Assembly (NCBI GenBank): GCA_035628505.1
Contig: DASPJR010000033.1
Coordinates: forward strand, 1 to 64,000
Source: DASPJR01 sp035628505
GTDB taxonomy: Bacteria; Planctomycetota; SZUA-567; H5-PLA8
Length of the DNA: 64,000 nucleotides
Direction: 5' to 3'
A program made the position numbers and the translations under genes. Of the stretch, positions 52,577 through 61,311 are shown in pieces (positions within the stretch are counted from its first letter, which is position 1; each line of letters begins with the position of its first letter). Below the pieces are notes generated by a model. It was not told the origin of the DNA and searched no databases. It worked only from the letters and a program-made list of their open reading frames with translations.

Positions 52577-53300
52577 GGCCTCGCCTCCGCTGGTGATCAA
52601 GCTGTGCCGAACCAAGTTGCGCCGGGGACTTTGTGCTCTCGGCTGTGGTAATCGGTATTGACCGCGGCAACGGAAATCAGGACAGCAAAACGTAAAGATT
52701 TTTCCAAGCGGAGAGGGAGTGAATTCGAGGTACTCTTTCAGAATGCCCTTCCGCATTTTGGGAACGTAGATCTGCCGGGCGCGAGAAATAGGATACTTCT
52801 GTGTGCTACGGTTTCGGTAGTAGCTGGAATGGCTCACCCGGGTTCGCGGAGAGAGGGAGCAGTTTTACTTCGTTAGTCTTGTAGCCAATGCCGCCGTAAC
52901 CAATGGGAATTTGTCTTTCGCCACTCGGTTGACAACCGACGACGTGCCTGGCATCTCCTGCGCGTTGTTGAAGCTGCTGGACGGCACTGAGCCGCACCAG
53001 ATGCTAAGAGTATTTGGAGTGCGCACGTCAGTAAAGTTTTTGATTACTAGCGAGGAGTGTTCCCGCCCTGGCGCATTACGGATACGTTGAACACGTTTTG
53101 TACAAAACTCGTTTTTTTTTCGTCATTCCTTATCGCTCCCGATTAAAGAGCCCGCTTGATTGAGAGTGGAACTAATGAAAACGCGAATTGGCTTGGAGAT
53201 TGCCGTGTGCAGACCAAAGCGACAGAAACGCTGAGATGCGCTCCAGGCTCGTTGACCCCTGAGGCATGCTCAGGAACTGCCATTTTGTGGAGAACGGCAC
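52577..53300. other. divergent intergenic region before the secretion operon
   Basis: The 724-base gap between two divergent starts holds no credible gene. At 53095-53108 a perfect palindrome GTTTTGTACAAAAC is followed by nine T (53112-53120), which may end a short upstream transcript or form a regulatory site. The promoter of the secretion operon should be within the last 200 bases but could not be placed. Confidence 0.45.
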
Positions 53301-54092
53301 ATGAACACTTTGAAAAAGACGAATGGATTTACGTTGATCGAACTGGTTGTCGTCTTAGCGATCATTGCAGCGTTGGCCGGACTGGTGATTCCTCAGGTCT
53401 CCATGCTGGGACGCACCACGGATATGGCGGCAACAGCCAGTTCGCAGTCAGAGCTTGCCAACAATCTGCAGTTGTTCTTTGTGCTTCAGAAACGATACCC
53501 GCAGGGGCTGGATTCGCTTCTTGATACGACCGGGGCCATCTATGCATCCGATACAACAGATGCCAATACTCAAACCCGCGGGCTTCCTTACTCCGGCGCC
53601 GATGGCACGCGGCTCCAGGCTCAGCTTACCTCTGGCGAACTCACGAATGTAGCAGGCACGGCAGAGTACCTGAGATCGTTCTCACGCGCCGGCTTCGACT
53701 GGGTTCACGATCACGACACGACGATCATCAATTCGAACAACTCCTCTACCGCGACAAAACGCCTCACCAGCACATCGCCATTCAAAGTTGCGGAGGTAAC
53801 GGGCGCGGCATTGATAAGCAAGCTCGTACCGCAGGGCCTGGCGCCGACTGAACGGCTGGTGGCGCTCGGCATCGGTCCCAGAAATACAGCCGTCAGCAAA
53901 ACAATCATCAATTGCCCGACCTATCCGGGCTGCGACGGAAAATATTACGGCCGCTACGTCGCAATTTTCAAAGTCTTCGCGTCGGGCGAGAGAGCCGTGC
54001 TTGTCGGTGTCATCGACAGCTATGGTCGAACACCGGATTACACTCAGCAGCAGTACAACGAGTCATTGCCGGACGGCGCGAGACAGGGCTAA
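53301..54092 (+). CDS. type II secretion/type IV pilus pseudopilin (PulG-like, copy A)
   Basis: This 263-aa prepilin has a nine-residue leader (MNTLKKTNG) and then FTLIELVVVLAIIAALAGLV, a canonical class III signal with glutamate at mature position five. The rest is a globular domain (YPQGLDSLLDTTGAIYAS, GKYYGRYVAIFKVFASGERA, then VLVGVIDSYG) without a disulphide loop. It is paralogous to the next gene, with the same total length. ATG 53301 follows GGAG. It heads the plus-strand operon that ends in the secretin. It should be cleaved and methylated by a prepilin peptidase, not found here, and assemble into a short pseudopilus. Confidence 0.87.
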   Translation: MNTLKKTNGFTLIELVVVLAIIAALAGLVIPQVSMLGRTTDMAATASSQSELANNLQLFFVLQKRYPQGLDSLLDTTGAIYASDTTDANTQTRGLPYSGADGTRLQAQLTSGELTNVAGTAEYLRSFSRAGFDWVHDHDTTIINSNNSSTATKRLTSTSPFKVAEVTGAALISKLVPQGLAPTERLVALGIGPRNTAVSKTIINCPTYPGCDGKYYGRYVAIFKVFASGERAVLVGVIDSYGRTPDYTQQQYNESLPDGARQG

Positions 54093-54128
54093 ACGTTGAA
54101 AAAAAGACAAAAAAATTCGGCGGTGTAA

Positions 54129-54188
54129 GTTGAGACTGATTCTCAATTAAGAAGAGCCTGGCAGATTCAATTGAGAATCAGTCTCAAC
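54129..54188. promoter_or_regulatory. 20-bp perfect inverted repeat with two Fur-like palindromes
   Basis: Arms at 54129-54148 and 54169-54188 are perfect reverse complements around a 20-base spacer. Each arm holds a palindrome TTGAGA-N5-TCTCAA (TGAGACTGATTCTCA on one strand), which matches the 7-1-7 Fur consensus TGATAATnATTATCA at most positions. It lies between the two paralogous pseudopilin genes. It may be a pair of Fur-family binding sites or a strong RNA hairpin controlling expression of the downstream genes. Confidence 0.6.
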
Positions 54189-54310
54189 AATAGCGTTGAC
54201 TTCTGCCCACTTTCGCAATATATCCCTTTTCCATCATTCAGATTCGGCATCGGGAAGGCTCGACCGGGGTTGAGTTAACCACTGGTGCCTATGGAAAGGT
54301 GGAGGTACTC

Positions 54311-55102
54311 ATGTACGTTCGAGCTCAGTTGCGCACAGGTGCGCGCCGCGGATTTACTCTCATTGAACTAGTCGTTGTGCTGGCCATTCTGGCCGCCATT
54401 GCCGGTCTGGTCATTCCTCAGGTCGACAGCCTCCGCCGGTCGTCGGACAAGGGAACGGCCTCGCACACGATTGCCGCTGTGGCCAACAACACACAGCTCT
54501 ATCGTACGCTCAAGGGCGTCTATCCGGATCGGTTTGATGCTTTGCTCGAAGGCACCACCACCACCTCAACGACCACGCTGTACCCGAAACTCTCGAGCAA
54601 AGTGAGCGTCGCGTTCGGCACGTTCGCGTTGACGAACGATTCCACTGCGGGTCTATACCTCAAGTCGCTCCAGGATGTCGGTTTCAACCGTGTGATGTAC
54701 CATGATTCTGCGCTCCCCGTAAATTTCGGCCAGAATCTGCCTGGCAACAGCGGCAATGCGCAGAAGACGCTCGCCGTTGGCGATAACGTTGTGGTCCTCG
54801 ACAACAGCAATGCCACCTCGAAAAGCAAGAACATGATTGGTTCGGTTTACCCGACGGGTATTCCGACCGGCGTGAAGGTTATCATTGTCGGTGTCGGCCA
54901 GAACACTACGTCCATCGGCCAGACGATGCAGTCGGCCCCGTCTTACCAGGGCGTCGATGCAAACACGACATACAACCGCTACTTCCTGGCCTTCGCGGCG
55001 TATGCCACTGGCAAACGCGCCCGCCTGCTTGGCGCTTTCGATTCCACGGGCGACTACCTGACGCAGGAAGTCGACGAGTTCAACGAGAACTCAGTTGAGT
55101 AA
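54311..55102 (+). CDS. type II secretion/type IV pilus pseudopilin (PulG-like, copy B)
   Basis: This 263-aa prepilin starts at ATG 54311, with GGTGGAGG upstream; an earlier ATG at 54299 is less well placed. The leader is MYVRAQLRTGARRG, and the mature N-terminus is FTLIELVVVLAILAAIAGLV, with Glu5. The globular domain shares VYPDRFDALLEGTT and YFLAFAAYATGKRARLLGAF with copy A, so the two arose by duplication. It ends QEVDEFNENSVE. It is separated from copy A by a 20-bp inverted repeat. A pair of near-identical-length major pseudopilins is unusual and may give a mixed or switchable fibre. Confidence 0.87.
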   Translation: MYVRAQLRTGARRGFTLIELVVVLAILAAIAGLVIPQVDSLRRSSDKGTASHTIAAVANNTQLYRTLKGVYPDRFDALLEGTTTTSTTTLYPKLSSKVSVAFGTFALTNDSTAGLYLKSLQDVGFNRVMYHDSALPVNFGQNLPGNSGNAQKTLAVGDNVVVLDNSNATSKSKNMIGSVYPTGIPTGVKVIIVGVGQNTTSIGQTMQSAPSYQGVDANTTYNRYFLAFAAYATGKRARLLGAFDSTGDYLTQEVDEFNENSVE

Positions 55103-55204
55103 TCGACGTTGAGTATCATCTTGCGGGGCGCGTCGAAAAGGCGCGCTTCGCACACATAAGCGGAGCGGGTCCATGCGACTCGCTTCGCGTATTTGGGGGC
55201 GTAG

Positions 55205-55795
55205 ATGTTCTTGAGACCGGCTCGCGGCTTCAGTCTGCTTGAATTGGTCGTCGTGCTGGCGGTTCTCGCCGCACTGGCCGGTTTAGTCGTGCCGCTTGTC
55301 GCGGAGAGTCGGGATAGCAGCCAGGAACAGGCCACCAAAGTGACATTAAGCCGCATCCGCGACGTCATCATGGGGTCTGGCGAGCGTCCCGGGTACTACG
55401 CTGATCTGAACAAGACGCCTCAGAAAATGGCTGATCTTTTCGTCACCCCAACCTACCTGCCGCTGGACGAACAGAGTTTCAACCGGAAGACAGGGCGCGG
55501 GTGGCGCGGTCCGTACATTCAGAACCAATCCGGCACCTACAAAGTCAATGCCGCAGCAAATTTCACCCTGGATTACGGCAGCACCGATGATCCTGCGGTG
55601 GTGGATGGCTGGGGAAATCCTGTCGTCATCCAGAAGCCTGAAATTTCCGGGTGGACCGACGAGGAAGAGTTGAAGTACGTTCGACTGGTCTCTGCAGGAC
55701 CCAATCAGACAATCGATACAGCGTTAGACGATGCGAATGCTTCCAGTCGTAATGACGACCTGGTCATTTTCCTTCGTCGGGCGGACGTGCCATGA
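55205..55795 (+). CDS. pseudopilin, GspG/GspH-like
   Basis: This 196-aa prepilin has a leader of eight residues (MFLRPARG), then FSLLELVVVLAVLAALAGLV, with Glu5 present. The globular part contains TGRGWRGPYIQNQSGTY and VVDGWGNPVVIQKP, the 'rGPYl...DGWGNP' pattern of the GspG major pseudopilin, near residues 100-145. It ends NDDLVIFLRRADVP. ATG 55205 follows GGGGGCGTAG. Its stop overlaps the next gene's start (ATGA), so they are translationally coupled. It is a more GspG-like subunit than the two 263-aa proteins, and could be the true major pseudopilin of the system. Confidence 0.85.
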   Translation: MFLRPARGFSLLELVVVLAVLAALAGLVVPLVAESRDSSQEQATKVTLSRIRDVIMGSGERPGYYADLNKTPQKMADLFVTPTYLPLDEQSFNRKTGRGWRGPYIQNQSGTYKVNAAANFTLDYGSTDDPAVVDGWGNPVVIQKPEISGWTDEEELKYVRLVSAGPNQTIDTALDDANASSRNDDLVIFLRRADVP

Positions 55796-56736
55796 TGAAT
55801 AACACGCGCTATCTGGCTGGGTTCACCCTGATTGAACTGCTTGTGGTTCTCATGATCCTGACTGTTCTCAGCACCATTGCAGTCCAGTCGCTCGATCACG
55901 TTCAGGACCAGTCCCACTACGATGCTACAAAACGCGCGATGGTGGAGCTCGAACACGCAATCGTGGGTCAAGCCGATGCGCGAGATAGCAGCGGTGCTGC
56001 AATTGTCACCGGTTTTATTGCTGACCTGGGCCGATTGCCGAAAGCGGTCGATCACGATCTGGATGCGGCCACCCCGCTCCAACCTGCTGAACTCTGGCAA
56101 AACCCATTTGCGACCGGTTTTGCTATCCGGCCGGCTGATGCAACTAATCTTCCCGCTGCGGATTCAGCGCTTGCGGATGCAGAGGTGAAAGTACCTTGCG
56201 GCTGGCGGGGGCCCTATCTTCGAATGCCTTTTGGAGAAAGTGTCTTAAATGACGGGTGGGGAAAGCCATTCGATCTGCGCAAGGCCAATCGCACGGATCC
56301 CTGCCTGGCAAATGACTTGATTGAAATCTTCCGATCGCTTGGATCCGACAACACGCTCACCACGAGCGCAACCAACGATTACCGCGAAGATCTTTATCTG
56401 AATTTAAAGACTGATGCGGTCGCCACCTACCCTTCTGTGTCGCAGAGCAACCGTGTTCAGAATACGTTCACGATTACGGTACACAAAACCACACTCGGCA
56501 ACGCGCCTACCGGAAGCGTTGAGCTTCGAATGTTTGGGCCCAATCCGGACACAGGCCTGGTCAAAGCAGTCTCATTCACGCAGGCAGCTTCCGGCGCTCC
56601 CCTTGTCTTTACCGTTACCAGCACAATTGGACCGCGAATGTTCCGCGCGTACGAGGGAACCAGCAAAAGCGCGCCGCGACAGGTCACGGTAACGAATTTT
56701 GAACCCGGCAATGTGGATCTGGTATTAAAACCATGA
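55792..56736 (+). CDS. pseudopilin with C-terminal beta extension
   Basis: This 314-aa prepilin has a ten-residue leader (MMNNTRYLAG), then FTLIELLVVLMILTVLSTIA, with Glu5. The middle shows CGWRGPYLRMPFGES and NDGWGKPFDLRKANR, again the GspG-type 'WRGPY...DGWGKPF' pattern. A C-terminal extension of about 90 residues (NTFTITVHKTTLGNAPTGSV, APLVFTVTSTIGPRMFRAY) looks like an added beta domain and is not usual for this group. It overlaps both neighbours by four bases (ATGA), so it is in one translational unit with 55205 and 56733. Confidence 0.83.
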   Translation: MMNNTRYLAGFTLIELLVVLMILTVLSTIAVQSLDHVQDQSHYDATKRAMVELEHAIVGQADARDSSGAAIVTGFIADLGRLPKAVDHDLDAATPLQPAELWQNPFATGFAIRPADATNLPAADSALADAEVKVPCGWRGPYLRMPFGESVLNDGWGKPFDLRKANRTDPCLANDLIEIFRSLGSDNTLTTSATNDYREDLYLNLKTDAVATYPSVSQSNRVQNTFTITVHKTTLGNAPTGSVELRMFGPNPDTGLVKAVSFTQAASGAPLVFTVTSTIGPRMFRAYEGTSKSAPRQVTVTNFEPGNVDLVLKP

Positions 56737-58109
56737 GAGCTGCTGAAACCATCCTGCTTATCACCAGTGAGCTCATCGCGCGTGCCGATTTCTCGGGCGG
56801 CACCAGGCCTCGACTGCTTGGAATGCGCCAGCAGCGCCGTCCGTCAGACTCGGATCTGGGCAAACTGCTGACTGAGGCAGCAAAGCTGGAAAAGGGGATT
56901 GGCCGGCGCGTCTGGGTGCTATGCGAGGACCTCTGGACACAGTTGTTGACTGTTCCATCCGCGGCCGTGAACGGGCTTGAGGAAGAACAGGTGCTGCGCG
57001 CGCTTGCATTTGAGGCCGAGGGGCTCTCGGGAACTCCCGCCGCCGATGCCGTTCTCGGCGCACGGCAGATTCAAGCGGATCAGACACAATCGACATTCTG
57101 GATCAGCTCGATCGAGCGGCCGGTTTTAGATCAGTTCCAACGCCGTGTTCGCGAGATGGGAGGCAAGCTCGCGGGCTTGTGCCACCCGGCCGGGTTGCCC
57201 GCGCCGATCCTGCAGCAGCCAGGCACGTGGCGGCGCGTTGAAAGCTGGAGTCAAAGCACGGTCTGCATCACGATCGAAGCGGGCAAGCCGCGTGTCGCTG
57301 TGTTTGGCCCCAGCAGCGACCAGCAGGACGAAGGCTGGCTGCGCACCAGCACAGCGGATCACACAGAGCTTCTGTTCAGCTCGGGCAGGGGACCGGATGC
57401 AGGCCTGATGTTGAGCGACCCCAAGGTCCTGGAATCGTGGCTAACTGCATGGGCAGCGCAACTGGTTTCGCCGGCTCTCGCCGCGCCATGCATCGTGCCT
57501 GACGAAATACCTGTTGCCACAAGCGTCCTGGTGACATGGGGCGTACTGATTGAGGCTGCCGTGCTGGCTCTGTGCGTGGCTCACTGGTCGTGGACCACTC
57601 GAGCAACCGATGAAGCGCTGCGCCAGGCTGCCGCCTTGCGCGCACCGGCGGAACAGATGGCCACGGTGGACAAAGCGATCGGCAGCAAGCGCTCGGAATA
57701 CGAAAAGCTGAAAACCGAAGTCATCAATATTGAAACCGAACGGAAGAATGCGCTGCGGGAGTTTGCCGTACAGAAAGGCAGAGTGCTTCAATTATTAAGC
57801 AGCCTTGCCGAATGCAAGGTCGCCGACGTGATGATTGAAAAAATCGAGCCCGACGGTGCATCTGGCACTACGGTCCAGGGCCTATGCATGAATCCGGCTC
57901 AAGCCGATGAACTGGCGATTCAGCTCATGAAGCCGCTGGATTCCGTGGGGCTGGAAGTGGTGCCTTTGAGCAAACAGGGCAAGAATCTGCTGACTGACGG
58001 AGGCCCCTGGAATTTCACGCTGAGCATCAGGCCAAAGGCGCAGCGCGCCAGCTCGCTAACGGCAAAGGACGAAGGCCTGAGTGCAAACGCGAGAGGAGGC
58101 CAGCCGTGA
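56733..58109 (+). CDS. GspL/PilM-PilN-like inner-membrane platform protein
   Basis: This 458-aa protein has an N-terminal actin-fold-like cytoplasmic part (residues about 1-265: VWVLCEDLWTQLLTVP, EEEQVLRALAFEAEGLSG, FWISSIERPVLDQFQRRVRE). It has one membrane helix near 270-290 (SVLVTWGVLIEAAVLALCVA) and a periplasmic part with a coiled coil. A PilN-like segment (LQLLSSLAECKVADVMIEKI, MNPAQADELAIQLMKPL) ends the chain. This is the GspL/PilM-PilN arrangement that links the ATPase to the pseudopilus. It starts within the stop of 55792 (ATGA), and its stop overlaps the GTG of the next gene. The assignment rests on layout and position. Confidence 0.72.
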   Translation: MRAAETILLITSELIARADFSGGTRPRLLGMRQQRRPSDSDLGKLLTEAAKLEKGIGRRVWVLCEDLWTQLLTVPSAAVNGLEEEQVLRALAFEAEGLSGTPAADAVLGARQIQADQTQSTFWISSIERPVLDQFQRRVREMGGKLAGLCHPAGLPAPILQQPGTWRRVESWSQSTVCITIEAGKPRVAVFGPSSDQQDEGWLRTSTADHTELLFSSGRGPDAGLMLSDPKVLESWLTAWAAQLVSPALAAPCIVPDEIPVATSVLVTWGVLIEAAVLALCVAHWSWTTRATDEALRQAAALRAPAEQMATVDKAIGSKRSEYEKLKTEVINIETERKNALREFAVQKGRVLQLLSSLAECKVADVMIEKIEPDGASGTTVQGLCMNPAQADELAIQLMKPLDSVGLEVVPLSKQGKNLLTDGGPWNFTLSIRPKAQRASSLTAKDEGLSANARGGQP

Positions 58110-58684
58110 AATCAAATCCACGCGATAAATGGCTGCTCATTTGTCTGCCCGCCATCTTCACGGCAATCGTCTATTCGTGGGGATTTGCGAGGAAAAACTC
58201 AGTCGCCTTAAGCGAGGCACGCAAACAGTTGCAGGCGGTTTCAGATCAACCTGACGCCCAGGCGGCGCTGATGCGTAAAACGCAGGAACTTTCACGCCTG
58301 GAAGATCAGTACGAAAATTACGCGGAGAGGAAAAATGCGGCGCGTGCAGTCCCTGGTGTGCCACATAGCGGTGCCAACCGCGCAGCCGCGCTAAAGGTGC
58401 TTGCCGCGGCGGCCGACAAGAGCAACCTGGTTCTCCTTCAATCGAGCGCACTGTCTGAAGCCTCAAAACTCAAGGAGGTCGCGGCAATCAGCAAGGGCAT
58501 CGATCTGCCTGCGCCGCAGCTCTGGCGCCTGGAACTCGCCGGATCCTATCTGAATATGTTGAAGATGCTCACTGAGCTGAAAAAGGCTGAGACCTTTGTG
58601 GTTCCACTTGAAGTCAAGATGGAGCCGCTGAAAGACGAAACAGACAGCCCGGGACAGAAGTGGACTTTAACGGTTTGGATTTAA
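58106..58684 (+). CDS. GspM/PilO-like inner-membrane protein
   Basis: This 192-aa protein starts at GTG 58106, with GAGAGGAGG upstream, overlapping the previous stop (GTGA). One membrane helix (WLLICLPAIFTAIVYSWGFA, about residues 9-28) is followed by a coiled coil (ALSEARKQLQAVSDQPDA, QELSRLEDQYENYAERK). An alpha/beta ferredoxin-like domain follows (AALKVLAAAADKSNLVLLQS, SYLNMLKMLTELKKAETFVV), the usual GspM/PilO build. It partners the GspL/PilN-like protein and is one of the fast-evolving platform subunits, so it is identified by layout and place. Confidence 0.75.
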   Translation: MKSNPRDKWLLICLPAIFTAIVYSWGFARKNSVALSEARKQLQAVSDQPDAQAALMRKTQELSRLEDQYENYAERKNAARAVPGVPHSGANRAAALKVLAAAADKSNLVLLQSSALSEASKLKEVAAISKGIDLPAPQLWRLELAGSYLNMLKMLTELKKAETFVVPLEVKMEPLKDETDSPGQKWTLTVWI

Positions 58685-58686
58685 GC

Positions 58687-59823
58687 ATGGCTGACGCAGG
58701 CACTACACGCTTGAATTCACTGCTCACGCAATGCGTGAAGCATGGCGCATCGGATTTGCATCTGACGCCAGGCTTGCCCCCGTACGCACGCATTGAAGGC
58801 GATCTGGTGCCGATGCCGAACGAAGCGGTGCTGGTTCCGGAAGACACGGCAACGTTGAGCAAGACCATTGTTCAGCTTGTGAAGGCTTCTGAGGAGTCCC
58901 TGACGCTGAAAGGCGCGATCGATGGTGCCCTGACGTCGCCCGATGGCGTCCGCTTCCGCTTCAACATTTTCAAGCGTCAGAATGAACTGGCGATTGTCAT
59001 CCGGCAGCTTGAAGAACGTTTCCGCAGCCTGTCGGAGCTGGGACTTCCTGAATCCCTGCACTCGCTCAGTGATTTGCGCGACGGACTGGTCGTCGTCAGC
59101 GGACCCACCGGCGCCGGCAAAAGCACGACACTGGCGACGCTGATCAATCGCATCAACCAGAGCCGCAAATGCCACATCATTACGATTGAAGACCCGATTG
59201 AGTACATTCACAAACCCATCAAGAGCGTGGTGAATCAGCGGCAGATCGGCTTGGATGCGCCGACGTTCAATGACGCGCTGGTATCCTCCTTGCGGCAGGA
59301 TCCAGACGTTATTCTCGTCGGCGAAATCCGTGACCTGGATACGATCCGCACCGCCATCACTGCGGCCGAAACGGGGCACCTGGTCTTCACCACCCTGCAT
59401 GCAGGCGATTGCGTCAGTTCCATCGAACGCCTGGTCTCCGTGTTTCCCGCAGATGAACAGGACGGCATACGCCGGCAGCTCTCGATCGTGCTCCGCGCGA
59501 TTGTCGCGCAACATTTGCTTCCCTCGTGTGACTCCAACCAGGCCGGGCGCGTCAGCACCAGTGAAGTCCTGATGGTCAATCCCGCAATTGCCAATCTGAT
59601 CGCCAGCGGCAAAAGCGCTCAGATTTATTCCAGCATGGAAGCTGGCAGCGCGTTTGGCATGCAGACGCTGGAGCAGGACCTCGCGCGATTGTGGGTGACT
59701 GGCCGCATTTCTGAAATCACCGCTGTTGGAACGACGCGCAACGTCAGCGTGCTTCGCGATCGCGCCACGATGATGCGTACGCGGCGCCCGACGTCGGTGA
59801 TGTCCGCCGGAGGCATGCGATGA
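58687..59823 (+). CDS. PilT-like retraction or secretion ATPase
   Basis: This 378-aa ATPase starts at ATG 58687, three bases after the previous stop; an ATG at 58660 would add nine residues. The N-terminal domain carries HGASDLHLTPGLPPYARIEG. The motor domain has Walker A GPTGAGKST (about residues 139-147), Asp box IITIEDPIEY, Walker B VILVGEIRDLDT (about 209-216), and a His box TGHLVFTTLHAGD. The TLHAGD wording and the 370-aa length are of the PilT/PilU type, which retracts type IV pili, not of GspE. Its place inside a type II-like operon is therefore odd and suggests a retractable pseudopilus. Its stop overlaps the next ATG (ATGA). Confidence 0.88.
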   Translation: MADAGTTRLNSLLTQCVKHGASDLHLTPGLPPYARIEGDLVPMPNEAVLVPEDTATLSKTIVQLVKASEESLTLKGAIDGALTSPDGVRFRFNIFKRQNELAIVIRQLEERFRSLSELGLPESLHSLSDLRDGLVVVSGPTGAGKSTTLATLINRINQSRKCHIITIEDPIEYIHKPIKSVVNQRQIGLDAPTFNDALVSSLRQDPDVILVGEIRDLDTIRTAITAAETGHLVFTTLHAGDCVSSIERLVSVFPADEQDGIRRQLSIVLRAIVAQHLLPSCDSNQAGRVSTSEVLMVNPAIANLIASGKSAQIYSSMEAGSAFGMQTLEQDLARLWVTGRISEITAVGTTRNVSVLRDRATMMRTRRPTSVMSAGGMR

Positions 59824-61301
59824 GCACTGCGACTCTGCTGAATCTGGACGATGTAAAAATCGATCCGGCCTGGGCGCTGAAGTTGCCGCCGAGCCTCGCC
59901 TTGCGGCGCCAGGTACTGCCGCTCGCCAGTCTGGACGGCCAGGTCCATGTCGCCTTCGCCGATCCGGGTGACACTCTCGCGGTCGACGCCGTGCAGCGTT
60001 TTCTCGGACAGCGCATTACTGTCGTCGCGGTCGACAGAGAATCCTTGCAGCGCGCGCTGGCGCGGGTGTACGCAGATGCCCCGCGCTCCAGTACGCGCAT
60101 GGGCGGACCGCTCATTGCCGACAGCGAAAAAGACGATCCGGTGGCGTTGTCTGGAAATCTGCTGCACGCCGCAGTTCTCAAGCAGGCTTCGGATATTCAC
60201 ATCGAACCAGGACGCGAAAGTCTGCGCATCCGTTTTCGCGTTGATGGTGTGCTTGAAGAATATCTGCGCCTGCCGGTTTCGGCTGAAGCCGGGCTCGTGA
60301 GCCGCTTGAAAGTAATGTCCGGCATGGACATCGCCGAGAAGCGTGCGCCGCAGGACGGCGGTTTTACGCATCGAATCGGCGCGGGGCAGAATGCGCGCAT
60401 GATCGACGTGCGAGCGGCGTCTTTGCCCACGAAATATGGCGAGAAGATGACGCTGCGATTGCTGATGATGCAGACGAACGCCTTGACGCTTCAGAATCTG
60501 GGAATGTCTGAGCCCGATTTGCAGCGGATCGGAAAAGTTCTCGACGAGCCGCACGGGCTGATTCTATTAACCGGTCCGACCGGCAGCGGAAAAACGACCA
60601 CGCTTTATTCTGGCATTCACAAGCTCGTTGCCGGGGCTGAACTGAACATCATCACGATTGAAGATCCGATCGAATACGACATTCCCGGTGTTTCACAGGT
60701 CGAAGTGGACTCCGCGGAAAAAGTGAGCTTCCATAAAGCACTGCGCAGCGTTCTGCGCCATGACCCCGACGTGCTCATGATCGGCGAAATTCGCGACATG
60801 GATACGCTCGACGTTGCGGTCAAGTCCGCGCTGACCGGCCATCTGGTGCTTTCAACCTTGCACACCAATAGCGCCGCAAGCGCCGTGACGCGTCTGGCCG
60901 ACATGGGATTGCAGCGCTACCTGATCGCGGCAACGCTGCGGTTATGCGTCGCGCAGCGCCTTGTCAGAAAACTCTGTACCTTCTGCCGCAAACCACGCGA
61001 GATGACCAAGGCGGAAGCCGCAAGCCTCGGGCAGATGGAGGCCGCGGGTTCAACCGTGTACGACCCCGGCTCGTGTCTCTATTGTGCCGGGCGCGGTTAT
61101 TCCGGGCGCCTGGGCTTGTTTGAAATGTTCATGATCGACGAGGAATTGTCGAACCTCATCGCGGCGGGCGCAACCGAGACGCAGCTGGTTGCAGCAGCGC
61201 GCGCCAAAGGCGCGGCGACGCTGCTCGAAGATGCGATGAGCAAAGTGCTGCAGGGCAGGACCAGTGTGCGTGACGTGCTTCAAGTTGTGACGAGTGTTTG
61301 A
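59820..61301 (+). CDS. gspE: GspE/PilB-type assembly ATPase
   Basis: This 493-aa protein has the N-terminal GspE domain (residues about 1-90), then the motor domain: ASDIHIEPGRESLRIRFRVDG, Walker A GPTGSGKTT (252-260), Asp box NIITIEDPIEYDIPG, Walker B DVLMIGEIRDMDTLD (about 319-326), and His box LTGHLVLSTLHTNSA. A zinc-binding pair CTFC (386-389) and CLYC (419-422) is present, as in GspE/PilB. It drives pseudopilus assembly at the inner membrane, in opposition to the PilT-like enzyme next to it. The length fits the family. Translational coupling is by ATGA upstream, and a ten-base gap precedes the gspF-type gene. Confidence 0.93.
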   Translation: MSTATLLNLDDVKIDPAWALKLPPSLALRRQVLPLASLDGQVHVAFADPGDTLAVDAVQRFLGQRITVVAVDRESLQRALARVYADAPRSSTRMGGPLIADSEKDDPVALSGNLLHAAVLKQASDIHIEPGRESLRIRFRVDGVLEEYLRLPVSAEAGLVSRLKVMSGMDIAEKRAPQDGGFTHRIGAGQNARMIDVRAASLPTKYGEKMTLRLLMMQTNALTLQNLGMSEPDLQRIGKVLDEPHGLILLTGPTGSGKTTTLYSGIHKLVAGAELNIITIEDPIEYDIPGVSQVEVDSAEKVSFHKALRSVLRHDPDVLMIGEIRDMDTLDVAVKSALTGHLVLSTLHTNSAASAVTRLADMGLQRYLIAATLRLCVAQRLVRKLCTFCRKPREMTKAEAASLGQMEAAGSTVYDPGSCLYCAGRGYSGRLGLFEMFMIDEELSNLIAAGATETQLVAAARAKGAATLLEDAMSKVLQGRTSVRDVLQVVTSV

Positions 61302-61311
61302 GTGAACAGCG

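Noticed and set aside
53095..53120. An intrinsic terminator at GTTTTGTACAAAAC followed by T9
   Set aside because: The palindrome is AT-rich with no loop and no gene is clearly upstream on the plus strand, so it is noted only as a palindrome in the intergenic region.
53156..53524. A 122-codon open frame overlapping the first pseudopilin start
   Set aside because: It overlaps the pseudopilin gene in another frame and has no protein-like composition.
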